Part shown: positions 42,316-50,490 of the stretch, piece after piece
Numbering within the stretch: the first letter of the stretch is position 1
How the letters are laid out: every line of letters begins with the position of its first letter
DNA from: Chitinophagaceae bacterium
GTDB lineage: Bacteria > Bacteroidota > Bacteroidia > Chitinophagales > Chitinophagaceae
Length of the DNA: 64,000 bases
Assembly (NCBI GenBank): GCA_016720745.1
Contig: JADKKA010000022.1
Span: 124,001 to 188,000 of the forward strand
Direction: 5' to 3'
Position numbers and translations under genes: made by a program
Notes under the pieces: model-generated
The model's database searches: none
The model's input: only the letters and a program-made list of their open reading frames with translations
What the model was told of the DNA's origin: nothing

Positions 42316-44452
42316 CACTCAGCATAAAATTTAATCCTGCCATCGGGAAGTAAAAATTTTCCGTGGTGGTTTGGCCTCCATAGATATAACTGAACGTATA
42401 CCCATTCGGTTCATATTTCACATTGAACAGATTATTCAGCTGTGCGATAATGCTCAGTTCTTTTAGTTTTTTGCCTTTGAATGTGTAAATGCCACGAAGG
42501 TCATTGACAAAGAAAGCACTAAGGCTTCTGTTCTCCTGTTGGGTATTATCGAGATATTGTTTGCTGACATACTTATTCATCAAACTGATTTCAATTTTTT
42601 TAGTGGGAATAAAATTAAAGGTCGCACTTCCTACCAGGGCGGGTGAGTACGCGATATCTGCTTCCTGATAAGAGAAAGTTTTTTGCCCACCGTTGTCATA
42701 ATCATCCAGGTACTCGGTGAACTGCTTCACTTTATTCCGGCTCAGGGCCAGGTTACCCGCGGCATTGAACCATTTGCAAAAATGGGCAGCACCCTGTAAT
42801 TCTATTCCCGCCCGGTAGCTTTTGGGAATATTGGTACGGGTATATGCTCCCACATCATTGATCATACCGGTCAGCACCAGTTGATTCTTATACTGCATAT
42901 GAAAAAGAGTAAGAGACCAGTTATATTTATTTTTTGTTTGTTCAATGCCGAGTTCAGTATCATAAAGTCTTTCTGCGAGCGGTTGCCGGTTATTGCCAGC
43001 TTCAAAATCATCCCGGTTGGGTTCTTTACCTGCAATACTGTAAGATAAATAAGCTTTCCAGCCGTTTTTGCGATACACCACCCCTGCTTTGGGGTTAAAG
43101 AAACTGAACCGGTTATTTACAATAAGAACGGGATTGTTTCTGAATCCGCTGATCAGGTATTGCACCGTTCTGAACTGCAGGTCATAGTAAAGGCTGAAAT
43201 ACTTTCCGGTTCTAGTTTGTTGTTTATAAAAAATATTGAAATCATTTTTTTCTGCAATGAGGTCGTACCATTTACGCGGACTGATATTCACTGCAGAAGA
43301 CCAGATTACTTTACCAAAATGATGGCCGGTATACCGGGTATAGGCCCCCCCCAGTGTGGCTTCTGTTTTTGGACCATTGTATTGCAGAGAAAAAGTATTG
43401 CCATAAAAATCGTTGTCTAACCAAAGCTGTCTTACAAAATCTGCTTCAAATGTGGTATCATTTCCATTTACAGGATAGGGGAGGCCGAATTCTGCAAAAT
43501 CCCTTCTGGCTTTGTATTGCTCATAGTATCCTTTCCCTGTAGTAAGGAAAATGGCGGTATTAAAATGCAGGGAGGGTTTGATTTGCTGATTAAAAAAAAG
43601 CTGGTAGTGTGTCTGGGTATAATTATCAGTTTCGTTTTCGTAAGGATCGCCCGGCTTCTCTGTACCGGCTGAATTCATCCGGCGTTTGCCGGCAGCCAGA
43701 TCCGCTTCACTAACCCCATACCAGCTCTGGTAGGTTTTTTCTTTACCTGAAAATACATTTAATCGAAGAGAATTTTTTTCGCCGATATAAGCCACGCTGC
43801 CATAGATAGATTTCAAATCACTGCTGGCCCGGTCAATATACCCATCACTGCTGATCTGCGAAAGCCGGAAGTCTGCCGTGAAATGGCGATGTAAACCTGT
43901 TCCGGCTTTGATGGTGTTTTTCCAGGTATTAAAGGAACCAGCGCTGTTGTTGAGTTCCAGGTAAGCGGCTTTGTTTGCATCATTGGTGCTGAAATTAATA
44001 CTGGCGCCGAATGAGCCAGCTCCGTTTGAAGAAGAGCCAACTCCCCGTTGTACCTGAATACTGCTGGCAGAAGAAGAGAAATCGGGTAGGTTCACAAAGA
44101 ACAGGCCCTGGCTTTCCGCATCATTATAGGGAATGCCGTTCAGGGTGAGGTTAATCCTGGTGGCATCGGATCCCCGGATTCTTAAGCCAGTGTATCCCAC
44201 GCCATTCCCGGCATCTGAATTAACGACTACGGATGGCGTTTGGTTAAGCAGGAAGGGAATATCCTGACCCAGGTTTAACTTGCCAAGGGTTGATTTGCCA
44301 ATATTCGTTTTGGTTACCGGAGTCAGATCCGAGGCCCTTACAGAACGAACTTCGACAGGAGAAAGCAGGTAAAAACTATCCCTTGGGACTTCCTGCCCCT
44401 GGGCTGAAATGGCTGTCAGTACAATACAGCCGAACATACAAATCCTCTTCAT
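42299..44452 (-). CDS. TonB-dependent receptor, probably for thiamine compounds
   Basis: 717 aa. A signal peptide (MKRICMFGCIVLTAISAQGQ) is followed by a plug domain (IPFLLNQTPSVVVNSDAGNG, GLRIRGSDATRINLTLNG) and a 22-strand-type beta-barrel. No N-terminal CarboxypepD_reg domain is present, so this is not a SusC type. The leader carries a TPP riboswitch. Thiamine-regulated outer-membrane receptors of this kind are predicted thiamine importers in Bacteroidota. The last residues (VNVRM) are encoded within a CACATT repeat, and the protein lacks the usual terminal aromatic residue. Confidence 0.87.
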   Translation of the reverse strand: MKRICMFGCIVLTAISAQGQEVPRDSFYLLSPVEVRSVRASDLTPVTKTNIGKSTLGKLNLGQDIPFLLNQTPSVVVNSDAGNGVGYTGLRIRGSDATRINLTLNGIPYNDAESQGLFFVNLPDFSSSASSIQVQRGVGSSSNGAGSFGASINFSTNDANKAAYLELNNSAGSFNTWKNTIKAGTGLHRHFTADFRLSQISSDGYIDRASSDLKSIYGSVAYIGEKNSLRLNVFSGKEKTYQSWYGVSEADLAAGKRRMNSAGTEKPGDPYENETDNYTQTHYQLFFNQQIKPSLHFNTAIFLTTGKGYYEQYKARRDFAEFGLPYPVNGNDTTFEADFVRQLWLDNDFYGNTFSLQYNGPKTEATLGGAYTRYTGHHFGKVIWSSAVNISPRKWYDLIAEKNDFNIFYKQQTRTGKYFSLYYDLQFRTVQYLISGFRNNPVLIVNNRFSFFNPKAGVVYRKNGWKAYLSYSIAGKEPNRDDFEAGNNRQPLAERLYDTELGIEQTKNKYNWSLTLFHMQYKNQLVLTGMINDVGAYTRTNIPKSYRAGIELQGAAHFCKWFNAAGNLALSRNKVKQFTEYLDDYDNGGQKTFSYQEADIAYSPALVGSATFNFIPTKKIEISLMNKYVSKQYLDNTQQENRSLSAFFVNDLRGIYTFKGKKLKELSIIAQLNNLFNVKYEPNGYTFSYIYGGQTTTENFYFPMAGLNFMLSVNVRM

Positions 44453-44519
44453 TGTTTTAATTTTTTAGAATTAACAGAAGAGGGAAACGCTGTGGGAGAA
44501 AGGAGAACAAGGTCATTCC

Positions 44520-44608
44520 TTCCCTTCGCAGGCATTACCCTGACCAGGTTAAAACGGGTATAATCTCAGATTCTCCTTTGGTCCTTACAGGAGAAACACC
44601 CCGGGAAA
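44520..44608 (-). promoter_or_regulatory. TPP (thi-box) riboswitch
   Basis: On the minus strand the conserved core is clear: CTGAGATTATACCCG near the middle, then ACCTGGTCAGGGTAATGCC, then TGCGAAGGGAA at the 3' end. The outer stem P1 pairs TTCCC (5' side, near 44607) with GGGAA (near 44520). The TonB receptor ATG lies about 70 bases downstream. A -7-like TAGTTTTG at 44681-44674 precedes it. TPP binding should reduce receptor expression. Confidence 0.93.
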
Positions 44609-44751
44609 CCTGCCTTTTGCCAGGCAGGCGTTGTAAATCAAAGCCTTTTGGTTTAAAGACTATGAATTGAATACAAAACTAAGTGAAAAAAAGATTGGGG
44701 GAACTGTAACTTTTTGAACAGGCCTTTCGTACCACTAGGAAACCATCGTTT

Positions 44752-45465
44752 ATGAAGAAGTTATTAGGAATATTACTGTTTATGGCCATGGGTTGGGGTC
44801 TTACAGCCCAAACCGTGAATGACCTCAATGCCGAAAAAAGAAATGTGGGTTCATTTCATGGTATTGATGTGGGTACGGGGATTGAGTTACTGCTTACCCA
44901 GGGCAATACCGAAGAAGTGGCTGTTAGTGCCGCTACACCTGAATTTCGTGACCGGATCATCACACGGGTAGAGAACGGGATCCTGAAAATCCAGTATGAA
45001 ACAAAGACCGGAGCGATCAATAAAACTAAGGAGAACAAGGAACTAAAAGCCTATGTTTCCTGTAAAACACTGGACCGCCTCCATGCCAGTACAGGAGCAG
45101 AAGTAAAAATCAGTGGTGTATTACAATCTGCCTCACTGGACATGGAAGCCAATACTGGTGCTACTATCCTTGGTCAGGTTGATCTGGGTAGTTTGAAACT
45201 GGATCAGAATACAGGATCTAAAGTAACATTGTCCGGAAAAACGGGTCTGGTTGAAGCCGAAGGCAGTACCGGGAGTAAGTTCATTGGAGAAGATATGACC
45301 ACATCCACCTGCAAAGTAAAAGTAAGCACCGGGGCCCGGTTTACGATTCATGCGGACAAGGAACTGCAGGTAAAAGCCAGTACCGGTGCCATTGTAAAAT
45401 ATAAAGGAGAGGCGGGAATAAAATCTGTAAAAGCCAATACCGGAGGCAGTGTTTCCAGAATATAA
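44752..45465 (+). CDS. GIN/DUF2807-domain exported protein, first copy
   Basis: 237 aa. A signal peptide (KKLLGILLFMAMGWGLTAQ) is followed by the head segment FHGIDVGTGIELLLTQG and repeated short beta-helix turns (STGAEVKISG, NTGATILGQ, STGSKFIGE, STGARFTIHA). This is typical of the putative auto-transporter adhesin head GIN domain. Function is unknown. A second copy begins 20 bp after the stop. Confidence 0.85.
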   Translation: MKKLLGILLFMAMGWGLTAQTVNDLNAEKRNVGSFHGIDVGTGIELLLTQGNTEEVAVSAATPEFRDRIITRVENGILKIQYETKTGAINKTKENKELKAYVSCKTLDRLHASTGAEVKISGVLQSASLDMEANTGATILGQVDLGSLKLDQNTGSKVTLSGKTGLVEAEGSTGSKFIGEDMTTSTCKVKVSTGARFTIHADKELQVKASTGAIVKYKGEAGIKSVKANTGGSVSRI

Positions 45466-45484
45466 ACTGTTTAAAATTTAAATA

Positions 45485-46192
45485 ATGAAGAAGATACAAA
45501 TGATTGTCCTGTCCCTGCTCATGGCCTGCACTGTGCTGGCCCAGCAGGTGAATGATCCCAATGCCGAAGTCCGGAATGCCAAAGACTTTCATGGCATCAG
45601 TGTATCCAGTGCATTTGATGTGTACATCTCTGAAGGAAATGCGGAAGCAGTTGCCGTGAGTGCCGCTGATGAAAAAAGCAGGGAAAGAATTACGGTGGAA
45701 GTCAAAGCCGGCATTTTACATATCGGATTCGACAGTAAGGGGCTAAGCTGGGGCAAAGGGAATAAAAAACTGAAAGCCTATATTTCTTACAAGGCAATTG
45801 ACCGGCTGCAGGTCAGTGGTGCCTGTGATGTGTACATTACTGGTACGCTGAAGGCTTCTAATCTCGATATAAAGCAATCTGGTGCCAGTGATTTGCGGGG
45901 CAAACTGGATGTGGATAAGCTGACGGTAGACCTCAGTGGCGCTTCTGATTTAATGGTGAGTGGTTCAGCCAGACAGGTATCTATCGAAGTTAGTGGTGCC
46001 AGCGATTTTAAAGGGTATGATCTGGTAACAGAAATATGTGATGCCAGGGCCAGTGGTGCCAGTGATATTAAAATAACTGTCAATAAAGAATTGTCTGCCA
46101 ATGCCAGTGGTGCCAGTGATGTTCGTTACAAGGGGCAGGGAGTGATACGTGATCTTAAGAGCAGTGGCTCCAGCAGTGTATCAAAAGGATAG
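45485..46192 (+). CDS. GIN/DUF2807-domain exported protein, second copy
   Basis: 235 aa paralogue of the preceding gene, with the same N-terminal layout (NDPNAEVRNAKDFHGISVSS). Its beta-helix turns are built on SGASD (seven or more occurrences, e.g. SGASDLRGK and SGASDIKIT) rather than STGA. It is exported via KKIQMIVLSLLMACTVLAQ. The two probably share a transcript ended by the hairpin at 46217-46244. Confidence 0.87.
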   Translation: MKKIQMIVLSLLMACTVLAQQVNDPNAEVRNAKDFHGISVSSAFDVYISEGNAEAVAVSAADEKSRERITVEVKAGILHIGFDSKGLSWGKGNKKLKAYISYKAIDRLQVSGACDVYITGTLKASNLDIKQSGASDLRGKLDVDKLTVDLSGASDLMVSGSARQVSIEVSGASDFKGYDLVTEICDARASGASDIKITVNKELSANASGASDVRYKGQGVIRDLKSSGSSSVSKG

Positions 46193-46216
46193 TCATACAC
46201 AGGGTATAACCATGAA

Positions 46217-46244
46217 AAGGGCTGCATGTTTACATGCAGCCCTT
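46217..46244. terminator. bidirectional terminator
   Basis: A perfect 13-bp stem (AAGGGCTGCATGT and its complement) with a two-base loop, between the convergent GIN and lipoprotein genes. The T tail is short on both sides. Confidence 0.75.
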
Positions 46245-46265
46245 CCTTATTAAAAGAAAATAATA

Positions 46266-46682
46266 TTATTGTTTAGCCAGGGTGAAGGTGGCTACATCAC
46301 CGGATGCAAAATAATTGGCAACCGTAAATACAAGCGTACTGCAATCAAAACTTGTGATGGTACTTACTTCCCCATCAATAGTAAGGGTATTGCCACTCAG
46401 TGACCAGGTGCCTGAATAAGTGCCACTGGGTGTACAGCTGGTGCCGGCATCCTGGTGTGTATAGGAACCGTTTTCATTCAGCACTTCTATATCATCTTTT
46501 TCACATGCATCGAGGAGGATAAATAAATCGCTTTCCGGTGAAGTGGGAGTGCTTTTGTATTTAGCAGCGGTCACTTTGTAATTGCCGGCGATTTTGGCAA
46601 CGGTGGTTTCACACTTATCATCCTTTTTACAGGATACTAGCAGTAGCAAGGAAACGGAAACGAAAAGCAAAGATTTTTTCAT
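46266..46682 (-). CDS. lipocalin-like small lipoprotein
   Basis: 138 aa from the ATG at 46682. The leader KKSLLFVSVSLLLLVSCKKDD has a lipobox. The domain (IAGNYKVTAAKY, ENGSYTHQD, GTYSGTWSLSGNTLTIDG) has the strand pattern of lipocalin-like/DUF4923-type Bacteroidota lipoproteins. The longer open frame reaching 46925 reads through the tRNA gene on the opposite strand and is an artefact. Confidence 0.78.
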   Translation of the reverse strand: MKKSLLFVSVSLLLLVSCKKDDKCETTVAKIAGNYKVTAAKYKSTPTSPESDLFILLDACEKDDIEVLNENGSYTHQDAGTSCTPSGTYSGTWSLSGNTLTIDGEVSTITSFDCSTLVFTVANYFASGDVATFTLAKQ

Positions 46683-46810
46683 ATTGTTGGTTTTAATAAT
46701 TGATAAAAAATACCTGGTTGCTATATTAAATGAAAATAAAGCAGAAATATTGTACAAGAGCTTGATATATGTCAAAATCAAGCTTCTAAAGCGGTAAATA
46801 CTACTAATTC

Positions 46811-46842
46811 TTTGGTATTTCACCTGTTTTCTCGTAATTTTG
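46811..46842 (+). promoter_or_regulatory. promoter of tRNA-fMet
   Basis: TTTG (46811-46814), 20 bp, TAATTTTG (46835-46842) is an exact Bacteroidota promoter. It puts the transcription start a few bases before the tRNA. Confidence 0.8.
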
Positions 46843-46853
46843 CCTCCCAACAT

Positions 46854-46925
46854 CGCGAAGTAGAGCAGCGGTAGCTCGGCGGGCTCATAACCCGCAGGTC
46901 GGAGGTTCGATCCCTCCCTTCGCAA
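46854..46925 (+). tRNA. initiator tRNA-fMet (CAT)
   Basis: A complete cloverleaf of 72 bases. The acceptor stem is CGCGAAG / CTTCGCA with the initiator-specific C1:A72 mismatch. The D arm is GAGC/GCTC. The anticodon stem carries three consecutive G-C pairs (GGG / CCC) around loop CTCATAA, with anticodon CAT at 46886-46888. The variable loop is AGGTC and the T arm is GGAGG-TTCGATC-CCTCC. Both the mismatch and the GC pairs mark an initiator rather than an elongator. CCA is not encoded. Confidence 0.97.
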
Positions 46926-46930
46926 CTAAG

Positions 46931-46954
46931 GCCACCTAAGGGTGGCTTTTTTTT
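46931..46954 (+). terminator. terminator of tRNA-fMet
   Basis: A 6-bp stem (GCCACC / GGTGGC) with a TAAG loop and eight T. Confidence 0.85.
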
Positions 46955-47015
46955 ATTCACCAGTATAAAAAAAATTCTTGCTCTGTTAAAATTGTAGATC
47001 CGCAGTCAGGTTGCT

Positions 47016-47062
47016 CTGCGGGACTTGCAGTCCCGCAGCTTTATGTTATTGCCTTTGGCAAT
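47016..47062 (-). repeat. left REP-like hairpin pair of the RAYT locus
   Basis: A perfect 10-bp stem with a 3-base loop (CTGCGGGACT-TGC-AGTCCCGCAG, 47016-47038), 9 bp, then a 6-bp stem with a 3-base loop (ATTGCC-TTT-GGCAAT, 47048-47062). It sits directly downstream of the transposase stop and is the mirror image of the pair at 47711-47757. Confidence 0.85.
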
Positions 47063-47065
47063 ATA

Positions 47066-47623
47066 TTATTCTAAAAAGTCTATTTCTATTAATCCCTTTT
47101 TTCCTTCATAATTGGCCGCACTACTATATAAGTAATCTGCCGGTGCAGATACCAGCCCAGCCCTTACAGGGTTTAAATGAATGTAATTCAGCTTTGATCT
47201 TAAAAAGGAATGACTGAAAATCTCTTCGGGGTGATTATCGCCTGTCCAAACTTTAAATTGTTCGTTGGCATTCGTTCCATTTGCAAAAAAATGAAACATA
47301 TAAAGTAGCCACTCCTTTCTGCTTTCAGGTTCAGTAACAACGGATGCGGTAATCGCCTTACTGGTGTAAGTTTTAAAGTCCCTGAGCAAATCGCTCAGGT
47401 TATTGTTCCGGGCTGTCCAAATGGTATGAATATGGTTGGACATTATGACATATGCTCCCAGCATGAGGCCTTTTCTTTTTCTGCAGAAGGAAAAACTTTC
47501 AAGAACGATATCCCGGTATCGTTGCCGGCTGAAAATATCTACCCAGCCAGCAATGGTAAATGTCAGGAAATGAGTGGCATCCTGGTTCCGGATTTTATAA
47601 CCTCCGGTAAATGTGTAGCTCAT
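47066..47623 (-). CDS. REP-associated tyrosine transposase (RAYT, Y1/IS200-like)
   Basis: 185 aa. The Y1 transposase signature includes THFLTFTIAGWVDIF, the metal-binding HxH in AYVIMSNHIHTIW, the region LSDLLRDFKTYTSKAI (where the catalytic Tyr is expected), and YIHLNPVRAGLV near the C-terminus, diagnostic of RAYTs. RAYTs nick REP hairpins. The gene lies between two mirrored hairpin pairs. It appears intact, without terminal inverted repeats or a target-site duplication that I can see. Confidence 0.92.
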   Translation of the reverse strand: MSYTFTGGYKIRNQDATHFLTFTIAGWVDIFSRQRYRDIVLESFSFCRKRKGLMLGAYVIMSNHIHTIWTARNNNLSDLLRDFKTYTSKAITASVVTEPESRKEWLLYMFHFFANGTNANEQFKVWTGDNHPEEIFSHSFLRSKLNYIHLNPVRAGLVSAPADYLYSSAANYEGKKGLIEIDFLE

Positions 47624-47710
47624 TCTAAGAATTTGATAAGTTATTTAAAAGGGCAAGTTGCCGGAAATGAAAAAAGTTAGCAAGAAACCGTACAGGAGCA
47701 TTGCGGGAAG

Positions 47711-47823
47711 GTTGCCAAAGGCAACAGCATAGTATTGCGAAACTGAAAGTTTCGCAAAGCTGCCAATAAGGCCTTGTCAAGCGTTTACAAAGCCTTTGCA
47801 CTGCGAGACCTGCAACCCCGCAG
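47711..47823 (+). repeat. right REP-like hairpins of the RAYT locus
   Basis: A 6-3-6 hairpin (GTTGCC-AAA-GGCAAC, 47711-47725), 9 bp, then a 10-3-10 hairpin (TTGCGAAACT-GAA-AGTTTCGCAA, 47735-47757). This is the same layout as the left side but inverted. A third, degenerate hairpin at 47801-47823 shares 19 of 23 bases with the left 10-bp hairpin. The rest of the gap 47624-48030 shows only the Era promoter box. Confidence 0.83.
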
Positions 47824-48012
47824 GCTGGTCATATTGCTTTTGGAATTGGTCAAAGACCTGTCTCCGGACATTTACTGAATGCTACAAGCCCATATTTTTC
47901 TGCATCCGCAACTCGCAATTTGTTGACAGTATGCTGGCTATCAGCTTCTAAAGGTCAAAATGCAGGTCTTGTACAGGATGTAGTTTTAAGCTGACATGAC
48001 CCTTTTAAACCG

Positions 48013-48020
48013 TACCTTTG
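48013..48020 (+). promoter_or_regulatory. -7 element of era promoter
   Basis: TACCTTTG is an exact TAnnTTTG match, 10 bp before the era ATG. The leader would be very short. The -33 box is unclear. Confidence 0.45.
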
Positions 48021-48030
48021 CAGACTCATT

Positions 48031-48897
48031 ATGAAATCTGGATTTGTGAACATATTTGGCCGCCCGAATGCAGGGAAAAGCACCCTCCTCAATGCTTTGA
48101 TGGGGGAGAAGCTGGCCATTGTGTCACCGAAAGTGCAAACCACCCGCCACCGGATCAAAGGCATCATGACCGAAGCCGGTTACCAGGTCATATTTTCAGA
48201 TACACCTGGTATCATTGAACCCAGGTACAAACTGCATGAGAAAATGATGCAGGCAGTAAAAAGTGCACTGGAAGATGCAGACCTGGCCCTCCTGCTGGTC
48301 GATATTAAAGAAAACCGGGACGAGGCGGATGCCATCTTCTCCGCACTGAAACTCAAAGTACCGGCCATTGTTTTACTGAATAAAGTAGATACATCAGATA
48401 AGGCAAGCACCAACGATGCTGCTGCTTTTTTCAGCAGCCGGCCTTATTGTAAAAAAGTGCTGGCCATATCGGCGCTGACAGGTTTCAACAAGCAAACTTT
48501 TATGCAGGCCATCCTGGAATTTCTTCCGGAGGGCGAACCCTTTTTTGAAGGAGACGATATCAGTGATTTGCATACCCGTTTTTTTGTGAGTGAAATGATC
48601 CGTGAAAAGATATACGAACTGGCCTCTGACGAAATACCCTACCATAGCGCAGTCCTGATCCGTGAGTACCAGGAAAAACAAACACTGGTGAAAATTGTGG
48701 CAGATATCATTGTGCACCGTGAAACACAGAAAGCGATACTGATTGGCGAAAAAGGTTCCATGATTAAAAAAATCGGGATGATGGCTCGTAAGGATATTGA
48801 AGCTTTTATCGGACAGAAAGTCTTTTTAGAACTTTTTGTCAAAGTAAAGCCGAAATGGAGAGAGAATGAGCTGATGTTGAGAGAGTACGGGTATTAA
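48031..48897 (+). CDS. era: GTPase Era
   Basis: 288 aa. The G domain shows G1 GRPNAGKST, G3 DTPGI and G4 NKVD. The switch region KVQTTRHRIKGI is Era-specific. The C-terminal KH domain contains KAILIGEKGSMIKKIGMMAR. It binds 16S rRNA during 30S maturation. The downstream gene is the related GTPase Der, after a repeat-filled gap of 124 bp. Confidence 0.96.
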   Translation: MKSGFVNIFGRPNAGKSTLLNALMGEKLAIVSPKVQTTRHRIKGIMTEAGYQVIFSDTPGIIEPRYKLHEKMMQAVKSALEDADLALLLVDIKENRDEADAIFSALKLKVPAIVLLNKVDTSDKASTNDAAAFFSSRPYCKKVLAISALTGFNKQTFMQAILEFLPEGEPFFEGDDISDLHTRFFVSEMIREKIYELASDEIPYHSAVLIREYQEKQTLVKIVADIIVHRETQKAILIGEKGSMIKKIGMMARKDIEAFIGQKVFLELFVKVKPKWRENELMLREYGY

Positions 48898-48982
48898 GCA
48901 GTCGGCAGTCAGCAGTCAGGCAGTCAACAGTCGGCAGTCAGCAGTCGGCAGTCGGCAGTCTGCAGTCAACAGTCGGCAGTCA
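48898..48982 (+). repeat. CAGTCNN 7-bp tandem array, locus F
   Basis: About twelve units with NN = GG, AG, AA or TG. It starts two bases after the era stop on the same strand and ends about 40 bp before the der start. Nothing else is visible in the gap. Confidence 0.92.
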
Positions 48983-49021
48983 ATAATTAGATTAAATTTC
49001 GATAAGGGTAAAGCAAAAATT

Positions 49022-50335
49022 ATGTCATTTACAGTAGCAATAGTTGGCCGGCCCAATGTGGGCAAGAGTACTTTATTCAACCGCCTGTTGGAACAACGCA
49101 AGGCGATTGTGGATGATGTAAGTGGTGTTACCCGTGACCGGCAATATGGAGTGGCCGATTGGAACGGAAAAGTATTTAATGTAATCGATACCGGTGGTTT
49201 TGTGGCGGGTAGTGATGATGTGTTTGAAAGAGAAATTGCCAAACAGGTTTTGATCGCGCTGGATGAGGCCGATGCTATTATTTTTATGGTGGATGCAGCA
49301 ACTGGTATGACTGACCTGGACGATAGCATGGCTAATCTGCTGCGCAGGAGTACGAAACCGGTCTTCCTGACAGTAAACAAAGTGGATAATAATGAAAGGA
49401 TGCTGGAAGCTACTGAGTTTTACAGCCTGGGTTTTGAACATATATTTTTCCTGGCCGCCGCCAGTGGTAGTGGTACCGGTGAATTGCTGGATGCCATCAC
49501 AGATTTAATTAAAGAAGATTCATCCGAAGAGGCAAAGGAGATGGAAGAACTGCCCCGATTTGCCATTATTGGACAGCCCAATACCGGAAAATCATCATTG
49601 CTGAATGCCCTCACAGGGCAGGAGCGGACCATCGTCAGCGATATTGCCGGTACAACCCGTGATACCATCCATACTCACTATAATTTATTCCAGAAGGAAT
49701 TTGTACTGATCGATACAGCCGGTATCCGGCGCAAGAGTAAAGTAAATGAAGACCTGGAATTCTATTCCGTCATCCGTGCGATCAAAGCCATGGATGAAGC
49801 CGATGTCTGTTTATTGCTGATTGATGCTGCCAAGGGTATCACCGCACAGGATATTAATATTTTTGCGCTGGCTGCACGGAAGGGTAAGGGTATCGTACTG
49901 CTGGTAAACAAATGGGATCTGGTGGAAAAGGAAACCAATACTGCCAAAGATTATGAAAAAGAGCTGAAGCAGAAACTGGCCCCTTTTACTGATGTGCCGG
50001 TCTTATTTGTTTCTGCTAAAGAGAAGACCCGGATCTTTAAAGCCATCGAAACTGCATTGGAAGTATATGCCAACCGGCAGCGCAGGGTCGCTACTTCCAA
50101 ACTAAATGATATTATCCTTAAGGCGATTGAAGCATACCACCCGCCTGTAGTGAGAGGCCATCCGATCAAGATCAAGTTTGTTACTCAGTTGCCCACAACG
50201 GTTCCATCCTTTGCTTTCTATTGCAATTTTCCTGACGATGTAAAACAGCCTTATAAAAATTACCTGGAGAATAAGCTGCGGGAAAATTTTGATCTGCAGG
50301 GTGTACCAGTCCGCCTGTTTTTCCGCAAAAAATAA
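49022..50335 (+). CDS. der: GTPase Der (EngA)
   Basis: 437 aa with two consecutive G domains: GRPNVGKST with DTGG and NKVD in the first; GQPNTGKSS with DTAGI and NKWD in the second. A C-terminal KH-like domain (KFVTQLPTTVPSFAFYCNFP) follows. It is required for 50S assembly. Length and order match the family. The start ATG at 49022 follows an A/T-rich leader. Confidence 0.96.
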   Translation: MSFTVAIVGRPNVGKSTLFNRLLEQRKAIVDDVSGVTRDRQYGVADWNGKVFNVIDTGGFVAGSDDVFEREIAKQVLIALDEADAIIFMVDAATGMTDLDDSMANLLRRSTKPVFLTVNKVDNNERMLEATEFYSLGFEHIFFLAAASGSGTGELLDAITDLIKEDSSEEAKEMEELPRFAIIGQPNTGKSSLLNALTGQERTIVSDIAGTTRDTIHTHYNLFQKEFVLIDTAGIRRKSKVNEDLEFYSVIRAIKAMDEADVCLLLIDAAKGITAQDINIFALAARKGKGIVLLVNKWDLVEKETNTAKDYEKELKQKLAPFTDVPVLFVSAKEKTRIFKAIETALEVYANRQRRVATSKLNDIILKAIEAYHPPVVRGHPIKIKFVTQLPTTVPSFAFYCNFPDDVKQPYKNYLENKLRENFDLQGVPVRLFFRKK

Positions 50336-50379
50336 CCGTCTTTTTCCCGCTCATTTTGGGATTTTCCTGACTTTAGTTT

Positions 50380-50415
50380 TTGGATACCTGTAAATTTTAT
50401 TTTACAGGTATCCAA
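50380..50415. repeat. perfect 15-bp inverted repeat
   Basis: TTGGATACCTGTAAA and its exact complement, separated by six bases (TTTTAT), between der and the T9SS cargo gene. No T tract follows the 3' arm on either strand. It is either an unusual terminator or a binding or processing site. Confidence 0.85.
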
Positions 50416-50490
50416 CTATTCTTCGAATGCCTTCCAGCCGGTATTATGTTGCCGGCATCCGTGTTCTCTTTAACAATAAAAAGAAAGCAT

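Noticed and set aside
44520..44608. Cobalamin riboswitch
   Set aside because: TonB receptors often have one, but the CTGAGA core and the GGGTAATGCC segment are those of the TPP riboswitch, and no B12-box is present.
46683..46925. N-terminal extension of the lipoprotein gene through the tRNA
   Set aside because: It reads antisense through tRNA-fMet and destroys a good lipoprotein signal peptide at 46682.
50380..50490. Longer N-terminus of the T9SS cargo protein
   Set aside because: It runs through the perfect inverted repeat and would bury the signal peptide at residue 38.
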